A model generated the notes under the pieces. That model was given only the letters and a program-made list of their open reading frames with translations. It had not been told where the DNA came from and made no database searches. 16,574 nt of DNA from the NCBI GenBank assembly GCA_028290305.1, contig JAQGKC010000275.1, positions 1 through 16,574 of the forward strand, read 5' to 3'. The translations under genes were made by a program, and so were the position numbers. Each line of letters starts with the position of its first letter. The stretch's first letter is position 1. Positions 1 to 5,480 of this stretch are shown piece after piece. Source of the stretch: Bradyrhizobium sp. (GTDB lineage Bacteria; Pseudomonadota; Alphaproteobacteria; Rhizobiales; Xanthobacteraceae).

Positions 1-322
1 CTTCGTTATTCAGGTCAAGCGCATAGACCGTGTTTGGAAACGGCGTATGGACATACATCACGTCGCCAACCACCAACGGCCCACCTTCGTGACCGCGAAG
101 CACGCCGGTTGAAAATGTCCAGGCGACTTGCAGCTTCTTGGCGTTGGATGCGTTGATCTGATTGAGTTTGGAATAGCGCGTGTTGGCGTCGTCGCCCTGC
201 TGCATGACCCACTGCTTGGGGTCCTTGGCCAATTTGTCCAATGCCTCGTCAGCGCGCGCCGGCAACCCTTGTATGGCCATGAGGCCAAAGATCGAGGTTG
301 TAACGACTAAGATTTTATTCAT
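1..322 (-). CDS. xoxF: XoxF-type PQQ-dependent methanol dehydrogenase (N-terminal part only)
   Basis: Large subunit of the lanthanide-dependent methanol dehydrogenase, a periplasmic PQQ enzyme that oxidises methanol and passes electrons to a c-type cytochrome. The first 107 codons are visible and the rest lies beyond the left edge. Residues 1-24 form a signal peptide ending in PARA before DEALDK. The mature start follows the XoxF pattern: KDPKQWVMQQGDDANTRYS, then VAWTFSTGVLRGHEGGPLV and VHTPFPNTVYALDL, which contain the first beta-propeller elements of quinoprotein dehydrogenases. The lanthanide-coordinating Asp and the PQQ disulfide lie outside the window, so the Xox assignment rests on N-terminal similarity and on context (lanmodulin-like gene, no mxaI or mxaJ seen). 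The ATG is preceded by a strong GGGAGGAAG ribosome binding site. Transcription is divergent from the hydrolase gene, across a gap with iterated half-sites. Confidence 0.93.
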   Translation of the reverse strand, partial: MNKILVVTTSIFGLMAIQGLPARADEALDKLAKDPKQWVMQQGDDANTRYSKLNQINASNAKKLQVAWTFSTGVLRGHEGGPLVVGDVMYVHTPFPNTVYALDLNNE

Positions 323-325
323 TAG

Positions 326-334
326 CTTCCTCCC
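326..334 (-). promoter_or_regulatory. Strong Shine-Dalgarno of xoxF
   Basis: Read on the minus strand, GGGAGGAAG lies a few bases before the xoxF ATG (322-320). It is nearly a full anti-SD match and fixes this start codon. It is among the best ribosome binding sites in the window, in keeping with a highly expressed dehydrogenase. Confidence 0.75.
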
Positions 335-432
335 TGGGTTTATTTGCCTAGAGGGTAGCTGACGCTCCTTGGATAACGCACGCATTCTCCACGGGACGTC
401 TTCGCCCTCTTTTGGATGAATTTTTCCGGCAC

Positions 433-468
433 CGTGTCACGACATGTGATCGTGTCACAGCTTGTGAG
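433..468. promoter_or_regulatory. Iterated TCAC/GTGA half-sites upstream of xoxF
   Basis: Two direct copies of CGTGTCAC (433-440 and 451-458) flank a GTGA. The elements alternate in orientation: TCAC 437-440, GTGA 446-449, TCAC 455-458, GTGA 465-468, with centres 9, 9 and 10 bases apart, close to one helical turn. TGTGA (445-449) and TCACA (455-459) form an inverted repeat with a 5-base spacer. This looks like an operator for a dimeric regulator. The response regulator encoded at 10245-10865 is an obvious candidate, but that link is inference. Confidence 0.45.
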
Positions 469-675
469 TCTAAGTGCAGCGAACAGTGCCCACTTGAGTC
501 TTCGCAATAACAACGGGCTCCCTATTCACCGTCGCTCATGAAGCCAGAAGCAAAAAAAGTTTAGGTAACTCTTCAAGCAGAAGCAAGTTATGATTTGCGT
601 TCTCTTGCACTGCAACGAAAGCGGGAACCTTTGAATGCCGCGAACGGTTCCAAGAGAATGTTCCATAAGAGAATT

Positions 676-1713
676 ATGATGGGCCAGAAACTGGCGATGT
701 GCCGAAGGCCTCCGTTTCGCGCGACAGCCCGGCGCGTCGCCGATTGCAATGAATACGTACTGCAAACCTTGCGCTTCGCTGGCATCGTCCTCGGAATAAT
801 TTTTATTGTGATCCTGGTTCCCTGCGACGGCCGCGCGCAGGAGCAACACGCGTTCACACCATTGCTCACCTCAGAGGTCGCACCCGGCGTCTACGTTCAC
901 ATCGGCAATATCGATATGATGACGAAGACAAATCAGGGTGACGCCGCCAACCTCGGCTTTATCGTCGGCGACGAGGCGGTAGCGGTTGTTGATTCCGGCG
1001 GCAGCACGCGCGAAGGCGAGCGACTCCTTGCCGCGATCCGCGCAGTGACGTCCAAGCCGGTTCGCTATGTCATCAATACGCATATTCATCCCGACCACAT
1101 TTTTGGCAACGCGGCATTCGTCGGGGACGGAACCATTTTTGTCGGACACAGGAATTTGCCGCGTGCGATGGCGGCGCGGGGCGATTTTTACCAGAAGGCA
1201 TTTCGTGGGGTGCTCGGCGACGCACTCATCGACGAAGTGAGGATTGTGCCGCCGACGCTGCTCGTCGATGACGAAATACAGATCGATCTCGGCAGGCGAA
1301 CATTGACTCTGAAGGCCTGGCGGCCCGGGCATACCGACAATGATCTGACGATCTTCGATCATGCAACTTCAACCCTGTTTGCCGGCGATCTCCTGTTCAT
1401 CGAGCATCTGCCGGTCATCGACGGCAGCATTCGCGGCTTTCTCGCCGACCTCCAGGAACTATCGCGCCTTCCCGCCGAGCGCGTTATCCCAGGACATGGC
1501 CCGATCGTCGGCGATTGGCGTGGCGCCGTCGCCGACGAGCATCGCTACTTCGAGAGCCTCGCCAAGGAAGTGCGCGGCCTGATTGCCAAGGGAGTACCGC
1601 TTACCAAGGCCGCGAAGGAGGCCGGGCGAAGTGAGCAGTCGCGATGGAAATTGTTCGACGAATATAGTTCGCGCAACGTCATCGCGGCGTTCGGCGAACT
1701 CGAATGGGAATGA
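676..1713 (+). CDS. Quinoprotein relay system metallohydrolase (SoxH-like, metallo-beta-lactamase fold)
   Basis: Metallo-beta-lactamase-fold protein of the kind found next to PQQ dehydrogenases with a SoxYZ-like carrier (the quinoprotein relay system hydrolases, related to SoxH). Its substrate is not known. With the ATG at 676 it is 345 residues. A basic N-terminus and one hydrophobic segment (about residues 34-50, [17 protein letters not shown]) indicate export or a membrane anchor. The metal-binding motif HIHPDH is at about residues 136-141, with later ligands in [15 protein letters not shown] and [11 protein letters not shown]. The start is uncertain: the frame is open to TTG 595, and ATGs occur at 658, 676, 679 and 697. 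I chose 676 because AAGAGA lies just upstream and the signal segment then sits near the N-terminus. The SoxYZ-like gene follows 94 bases downstream and is probably co-transcribed. Confidence 0.85.
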   Translation: MMGQKLAMCRRPPFRATARRVADCNEYVLQTLRFAGIVLGIIFIVILVPCDGRAQEQHAFTPLLTSEVAPGVYVHIGNIDMMTKTNQGDAANLGFIVGDEAVAVVDSGGSTREGERLLAAIRAVTSKPVRYVINTHIHPDHIFGNAAFVGDGTIFVGHRNLPRAMAARGDFYQKAFRGVLGDALIDEVRIVPPTLLVDDEIQIDLGRRTLTLKAWRPGHTDNDLTIFDHATSTLFAGDLLFIEHLPVIDGSIRGFLADLQELSRLPAERVIPGHGPIVGDWRGAVADEHRYFESLAKEVRGLIAKGVPLTKAAKEAGRSEQSRWKLFDEYSSRNVIAAFGELEWE

Positions 1714-1807
1714 CGGGGTTCAATCAGCCTGACCGCGGCGCGCCTTGTTGCTTGCAGCGTTTTCATATAGGCTTACCGCCGTTTCATGGTGGAAAAGGAA
1801 TTCGACC

Positions 1808-2644
1808 ATGTCGATTTTCTCCAGAGTGATCGTCCCGGCCTTGACGGCTGCGCTTTATTTTGCGGTGCCGCCGTCGGCGCATGCTCAGGCTGCCACTGCC
1901 GGTCAGGATCAGCCTTCGGAAGAAACCTGGAACAGCATCAAAGGCGATATCTTCAAAGATCGCCCCATTCTCGACGGCTCCGGCCTGGTGATCCTTGATG
2001 CGCCGCGGCGCGCCGAAGATTCCGCTGTCGTGCCGATTGGCATGCGCGTGAACTTCACCGGCGACGACAAGCGCACACTGCAATCGCTGACGCTCGTCAT
2101 CGACGAAAACCCCGCACCCGTCGCCGGAACATTTACGATCGGTCCCCACTCCGGCGTGACGTCCATTTCAACCCGCATCCGGGTCAACACCTATTCCTAT
2201 GTGCGCCTCGTTGCAGAACTCAGCGATGGCAAGCTCTACGGCGTCAAGACTTTCGTGAAAGCGTCCGGAGGGTGCTCCGCCCCGGCTGCATCGAATGCCG
2301 ACGCCACCAAGTCAGTGCTCGGACAGATGAAATTCCGCAACTTCCGGTCCGAGGCCGATGCCCAGCCCGAAGCCCAGATCATGCTGCGCCATCCACAGAA
2401 TTCGGGTCTGCAGATGGATCAGTTGACGCGGCTTTACATACCGCCGTTCTTTATCGAGAACCTCAAGGTCTGGCAGGGCGACGATCTCGTGGTGGCGATG
2501 GAAGGCGGGATCGCAATCTCGGAAGATCCGAACATCCGCTTCAACTACAAGCCCAATGGCGCCGCCAATTTCCGCGTTGAAGCAACCGACACAAGCAAGG
2601 ACCAGTTCAAGGACGAATGGCCGATTGAAAAATCGATGTTATAG
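1808..2644 (+). CDS. Quinoprotein dehydrogenase-associated SoxYZ-like carrier protein
   Basis: A fused SoxY-SoxZ homologue of 278 residues with a signal peptide (about 1-27, ending SAHAQ). In thiosulfate oxidation SoxY carries sulfur intermediates on a C-terminal GGCG cysteine. Here the matching motif is ASGGCSAP, with Cys156 at the junction between the SoxY-like half (about 37-160) and the SoxZ-like half (about 180-275, beginning near MLRHPQNSG). The family occurs beside PQQ alcohol dehydrogenases and a SoxH-like hydrolase without the rest of the Sox pathway, and its cargo is unknown. ATG 1808 is preferred over the longer open frame from 1745 because AAGGAA lies 7 bases upstream and the signal peptide then starts at residue 1. 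It converges with the small gene ending at 2669. Confidence 0.9.
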   Translation: MSIFSRVIVPALTAALYFAVPPSAHAQAATAGQDQPSEETWNSIKGDIFKDRPILDGSGLVILDAPRRAEDSAVVPIGMRVNFTGDDKRTLQSLTLVIDENPAPVAGTFTIGPHSGVTSISTRIRVNTYSYVRLVAELSDGKLYGVKTFVKASGGCSAPAASNADATKSVLGQMKFRNFRSEADAQPEAQIMLRHPQNSGLQMDQLTRLYIPPFFIENLKVWQGDDLVVAMEGGIAISEDPNIRFNYKPNGAANFRVEATDTSKDQFKDEWPIEKSML

Positions 2645-2662
2645 CGGCGTATTCCCAAAACG

Positions 2663-2683
2663 ATCCGCTCAAAAACAGCGGAT
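2663..2683. terminator. Hairpin between convergent genes (possible bidirectional terminator)
   Basis: ATCCGCT (2663-2669) pairs with AGCGGAT (2677-2683) around a 7-base A-rich loop. It sits between the end of the SoxYZ-like gene and the end of the convergent small gene, whose stop codon it overlaps. The right side continues TTCTGCTT, only a weak T-tract, so its efficiency as an intrinsic terminator is doubtful. Confidence 0.4.
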
Positions 2684-3031
2684 TTCTGCTTCCGCTTGTG
2701 CCCGGCGGAATTCCTGCAACGCCAGCCTCGCAGGCTCGGTCGACCGAAATTCCGAACCGACAGGTCCTGTGACCTGGGACATCGAGAGAATTGTCTCGGC
2801 GGCCACGTAACGGTCGTAAGGAATAATCGACGCAATCACATCGATCGAGCACGAACATTTTTGCAAAAGTTCCTGCGTTTCGCCATTGGCCTTCATGCAT
2901 CCGAAAACATAGTCTGCGCGCGCCGATGTCGGATAGTCATTGAGATCATCAGCTCTTGCATGCGGGACCATCGCGACGATTGCGGCCGCCAAAAAAACGC
3001 TTGATACGAAGAAGCTGCGCAAGCAAGCCAT
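2669..3031 (-). CDS. Small secreted four-cysteine protein of the methanol oxidation cluster
   Basis: A 120-residue protein that I do not recognise as a named family. It has an N-terminal signal peptide (about 1-27, ending PHARA before DDLND), so it is probably periplasmic. The mature part carries four cysteines: Cys45 (VFGCMKAN), Cys59 and Cys61 (KCSCSID) and Cys119 next to the C-terminus, enough for two disulfides. The central portion is predicted helical, with a conserved-looking IIPYDRYVAAETILSM stretch. The ATG at 3031 has AAAGG 8 bases upstream; the frame is open further back, but without a better start. It lies 79 bases downstream of the cytochrome c gene on the same strand, so it is likely co-transcribed and may serve cytochrome or dehydrogenase maturation or electron transfer. 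That role is inference. Confidence 0.8.
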   Translation of the reverse strand: MACLRSFFVSSVFLAAAIVAMVPHARADDLNDYPTSARADYVFGCMKANGETQELLQKCSCSIDVIASIIPYDRYVAAETILSMSQVTGPVGSEFRSTEPARLALQEFRRAQAEAEIRCF

Positions 3032-3110
3032 GGTCAACGCCTTTCGTCGTCCCTGCGTGATGCAGGAAGCGAAGCGTTGAGCTGCTTCAATCGATCCAAG
3101 GCGCCGCCGC

Positions 3111-3503
3111 TCAGGACTTTTTGCCGTCAGCCCCAAACTGCTTGAGATAGGCGATGACATTGTCGATGTCCTCATCCTTCGGCAAACCGGGGAAAATCAT
3201 CTTGGTTCCCGGAACCTTGGCGCGAGGATTTTTCAGATAGTCCTTCAGCGTCGCCTCGTCCCAGGTGAGGCCCGAGTTCTTGTTGGCATCGCTGTAGCTG
3301 TAGTCCGGATAGGTGCCGGCCTTGCGGCCCACGATGCCGTTCAACACCGGCCCGACGGCGTTCTTCGCGCCCTCGCCTATCTGATGGCAGACTTTGCACT
3401 TGATAAACACCTTCTCGCCAAGCGCCGCGTCCTGCGCAGCAGCGGCACCTGCCGAACTCGCAAGTGCGAAGGCGGCGAAAACGTAAACCGGAAGATTTTT
3501 CAC
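3111..3503 (-). CDS. Class I c-type cytochrome (cytochrome c2/c550-like), probable XoxF electron acceptor
   Basis: A 130-residue periplasmic monohaem cytochrome c. The signal peptide is about residues 1-23, cleaved before QDAALG. The haem-binding motif is CKVCH (Cys36, Cys39, His40) and the sixth ligand is Met102 in PGTKMIF. The blocks GPVLNGIVGRKAGTYPDYSYS and LTWDEATLKDYLKNP are typical of the cytochrome c2/c550 class. The GTG start at 3503-3501 is the only sensible one. Its place by xoxF suggests it accepts electrons from the dehydrogenase, the role of XoxG or cytochrome cL elsewhere. Those are larger and differ in sequence, so I give no gene symbol. The small four-cysteine protein gene follows on the same strand. 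Confidence 0.93.
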   Translation of the reverse strand: MKNLPVYVFAAFALASSAGAAAAQDAALGEKVFIKCKVCHQIGEGAKNAVGPVLNGIVGRKAGTYPDYSYSDANKNSGLTWDEATLKDYLKNPRAKVPGTKMIFPGLPKDEDIDNVIAYLKQFGADGKKS

Positions 3504-3836
3504 TGGCCCATCCGTAGTTCTGTATTCAATCGAATGGCGAACTTGCGCTGCGCCAGTTCGACAATTTTGTCAGGATCACCAATCGAGGTCAAGCTTGAGC
3601 CTGGCGACGCATGCGTCGACGAAAGCTAGCTTTTCGTAGTAGCTAAAACTCGACGCGCCGCCACTGATCTTGCATGCAGACAGCGCAGCGGGCTAAATGA
3701 TCGATATCGACCCCCAAAGAGTCTGCGCGTCGCAAATGATCGGCATGACACATTTCACCGACGGTCGATGGTGCAGTGCACAGGGCTCCGAAATATCTAT
3801 TTGTCGGCTCCGTGGATCGGCTCGGAGCTTTCGGGA
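3504..3836. promoter_or_regulatory. Divergent gap between cytochrome c and ABC transporter genes
   Basis: About 330 bases with no gene I can support. It must hold the promoters of the cytochrome c operon (leftwards) and the ABC ATPase-permease operon (rightwards). A perfect 14-base palindrome CGACGCATGCGTCG lies at 3605-3618. TAGCT and AGCTA form an inverted repeat just beyond it, at about 3627-3645. I could not identify confident promoter boxes. Confidence 0.5.
3605..3618. repeat. Perfect 14-bp palindrome in a divergent promoter region
   Basis: CGACGCATGCGTCG equals its own reverse complement. It lies about 100 bases upstream of the cytochrome c start and about 220 upstream of the ABC ATPase start, which suits an operator for a dimeric regulator. 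The regulator is unknown. Confidence 0.4.
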
Positions 3837-4619
3837 ATGGTAATGAAACCATTCGATCTCGCTCAGACCCCCGCACTAGAGATCGACCACGTCAGCCATC
3901 GCTATGGCGCGCGGGTCGCACTCAATGACGTCAGTTTGACGGTCAGGCAGTCGTCTTTTACCGTGCTGTTGGGATTGAATGGCGCCGGGAAATCGACGCT
4001 GTTTTCGTTGATCACACGTCTCTACGCGATACGCTCGGGTCAAATCCGCATTTTCGGGCACGACGTCGCGCGCGAACCCGGCGCGGCCTTGAGCAAGCTC
4101 GGCGTGGTCTTTCAGTCTCGCGCGCTTGATATCGATATTTCGGTCCGGCAGAACCTGATGTATCACGCTGCGCTGCATGGCATCGGCAGCAAGCGGGCCA
4201 ATGAACTGATCGCACAGGTTCTGGACCGCGTGGCAATGACCGATCGCAGCCTCGATCGCGTTGGAAATCTCTCGATCGGGCAAATGCGTCGTATTGAGAT
4301 TGCCCGCGCGCTGCTGCACCAGCCCCGCCTGCTTCTGCTGGACGAACCGACGGTGGGCCTCGACATCAAGGCGCGCGCCGACATTCTCGATCACGTTCGC
4401 CGGTTATCGACGGTCGAGGGTATTGGCGTGCTGTGGGCGACGCATCTCATCGATGAAGCCGGCGCGGGCGACGACGTGGCAGTCCTGCATAAAGGCATCG
4501 TGCTGGCGCAGGGCGCACTCGGCGACGTCGTCGGCAAGTCAGGTGGCGCCGATCTGCGCGACGCATTCAACCGGCTGACCGGGGCGGCCGACCAGGATGA
4601 ACTGGAAACAGCCAGATGA
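3837..4619 (+). CDS. ABC transporter ATP-binding protein, PQQ-dependent alcohol dehydrogenase-associated type
   Basis: Cytoplasmic ATPase of an ABC-2 transporter, 260 residues. Walker A is GLNGAGKST (46-54), the signature is LSIGQ (145-149) in place of LSGGQ, Walker B with the catalytic Glu is LLLLDEP (Asp169, Glu170), and the switch His203 lies in WATHLIDEA. The sequence resembles the ATPases that accompany PQQ alcohol dehydrogenase clusters (the ped and lut-type systems). The transported substrate of those systems is not firmly known to me. ATG 3837 is chosen because GGAG lies 9 bases upstream; ATG 3843 in the same frame is an alternative. Its stop overlaps the permease start in an ATGA arrangement, so the two subunits are translationally coupled. 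Confidence 0.92.
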   Translation: MVMKPFDLAQTPALEIDHVSHRYGARVALNDVSLTVRQSSFTVLLGLNGAGKSTLFSLITRLYAIRSGQIRIFGHDVAREPGAALSKLGVVFQSRALDIDISVRQNLMYHAALHGIGSKRANELIAQVLDRVAMTDRSLDRVGNLSIGQMRRIEIARALLHQPRLLLLDEPTVGLDIKARADILDHVRRLSTVEGIGVLWATHLIDEAGAGDDVAVLHKGIVLAQGALGDVVGKSGGADLRDAFNRLTGAADQDELETAR

Positions 4620-5461
4620 CGGCGACCGCCGAAACAACGGACCGACATAGCTTCTCGCTGGCGCAGTATTTTATCTGCCTCAAGGGCATCGTCTGGCGTG
4701 AAGCGTTGCGCTTTATCCATCAGCGCGAACGTTTCGTCTCCGCGCTGGTGCGTCCTTTGGTCTGGCTTTTCATTTTTGCCGCCGGATTTCGGCAGGTGCT
4801 TGGCGTCTCGATCATCCCGCCATACGAAACTTACATCCTCTATGAGGTCTACATCGCGCCCGGACTGATCGCGATGATCCAGCTTTTCAACGGCATGCAA
4901 TCGTCCCTCACGATGGTCTATGACCGGGAGACCGGCGGAATGCGCACGCTGCTGGTCAGCCCGTTCCCGCGCTGGTGGCTGCTCACATCGAAGCTTTTGG
5001 CAGGCACGCTGGTATCCGTGCTGCAAGCCTATGCCTTCCTGCTGATCGCCTGGTTCTGGGACATCGAAGCACCTCCACTTGGCTATCTGGCGCTGTTGCC
5101 GGCGCTATTGCTCAGCGGGTTCATGCTCGGAGCATTGGGAATGCTGGTCTCGTCGCTGATCAAGCAGCTTGAGAATTTTGCCGGCATCATGAATTTCGTG
5201 ATCTTTCCAATGTTCTTTGCCTCATCGGCGCTATACCCGCTATGGCGGGTCAAGGAATCGAGCCCTCTGCTGTATTATGTGTGCGAGCTCAATCCCTTTA
5301 CACATGCGACCGAACTGATCCGCTTTGCAATGTATGAGCAAGTGGCATGGGTCTCGCTGAGCGTTGTTCTCGGGTGTACCGTCGTGTTTCTGTTTGGCGC
5401 CATTCTGGCCTACGATCCGGCCCGCGGTTTCCTGGCCCGCCGCAACAGCCCGGCGGGCTGA
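4616..5461 (+). CDS. ABC-2 type permease, partner of the PQQ-associated ATPase
   Basis: A 281-residue inner-membrane protein of the ABC-2 permease family, similar to the PedC-like permeases of PQQ alcohol dehydrogenase clusters. About six hydrophobic segments can be seen, near residues 44-62, 80-100, 120-148, 155-182, 190-212 and 245-268. The cytoplasmic N-terminus and the loop with DRETGGMRTLLVSPFPRWW before the third segment are typical of the fold. It overlaps the upstream ATPase gene by 4 bases. ABC-2 systems generally export or extrude their substrates. No periplasmic binding protein of the companion PQQ type is encoded next to it. Its 3' end faces the end of the TonB receptor gene 19 bases away, without a clear terminator. 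Confidence 0.9.
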   Translation: MTATAETTDRHSFSLAQYFICLKGIVWREALRFIHQRERFVSALVRPLVWLFIFAAGFRQVLGVSIIPPYETYILYEVYIAPGLIAMIQLFNGMQSSLTMVYDRETGGMRTLLVSPFPRWWLLTSKLLAGTLVSVLQAYAFLLIAWFWDIEAPPLGYLALLPALLLSGFMLGALGMLVSSLIKQLENFAGIMNFVIFPMFFASSALYPLWRVKESSPLLYYVCELNPFTHATELIRFAMYEQVAWVSLSVVLGCTVVFLFGAILAYDPARGFLARRNSPAG

Positions 5462-5480
5462 ATAAGGTATCCTTGCAAAT

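Larger units (their letters stand above)
323..675. promoter_or_regulatory. Divergent regulatory gap between xoxF and the metallohydrolase gene
   Basis: About 350 bases with no convincing gene. It must hold the promoters of xoxF (leftwards) and of the metallohydrolase operon (rightwards). The clearest internal structure is a run of alternating TCAC/GTGA elements at 437-468. An A/T-rich stretch around 549-566 could be part of the rightward promoter. I could not fix -35/-10 boxes on either side. The hydrolase frame is open back to a TTG at 595, but that extension has no signal-peptide character and is treated as leader. Confidence 0.55.

Noticed and set aside
1..322. Calcium-type MxaF as the identity of the leftmost gene
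   Set aside because: The N-terminal blocks and the lanmodulin context fit XoxF better, and no mxaI, mxaJ or mxaG-like gene is seen. The decisive Asp is outside the window, so this is not proven.
4391..5026. Minus-strand frame across the ABC ATPase-permease junction
   Set aside because: It spans the junction of two coupled plus-strand genes with solid motifs and shows no protein family features.
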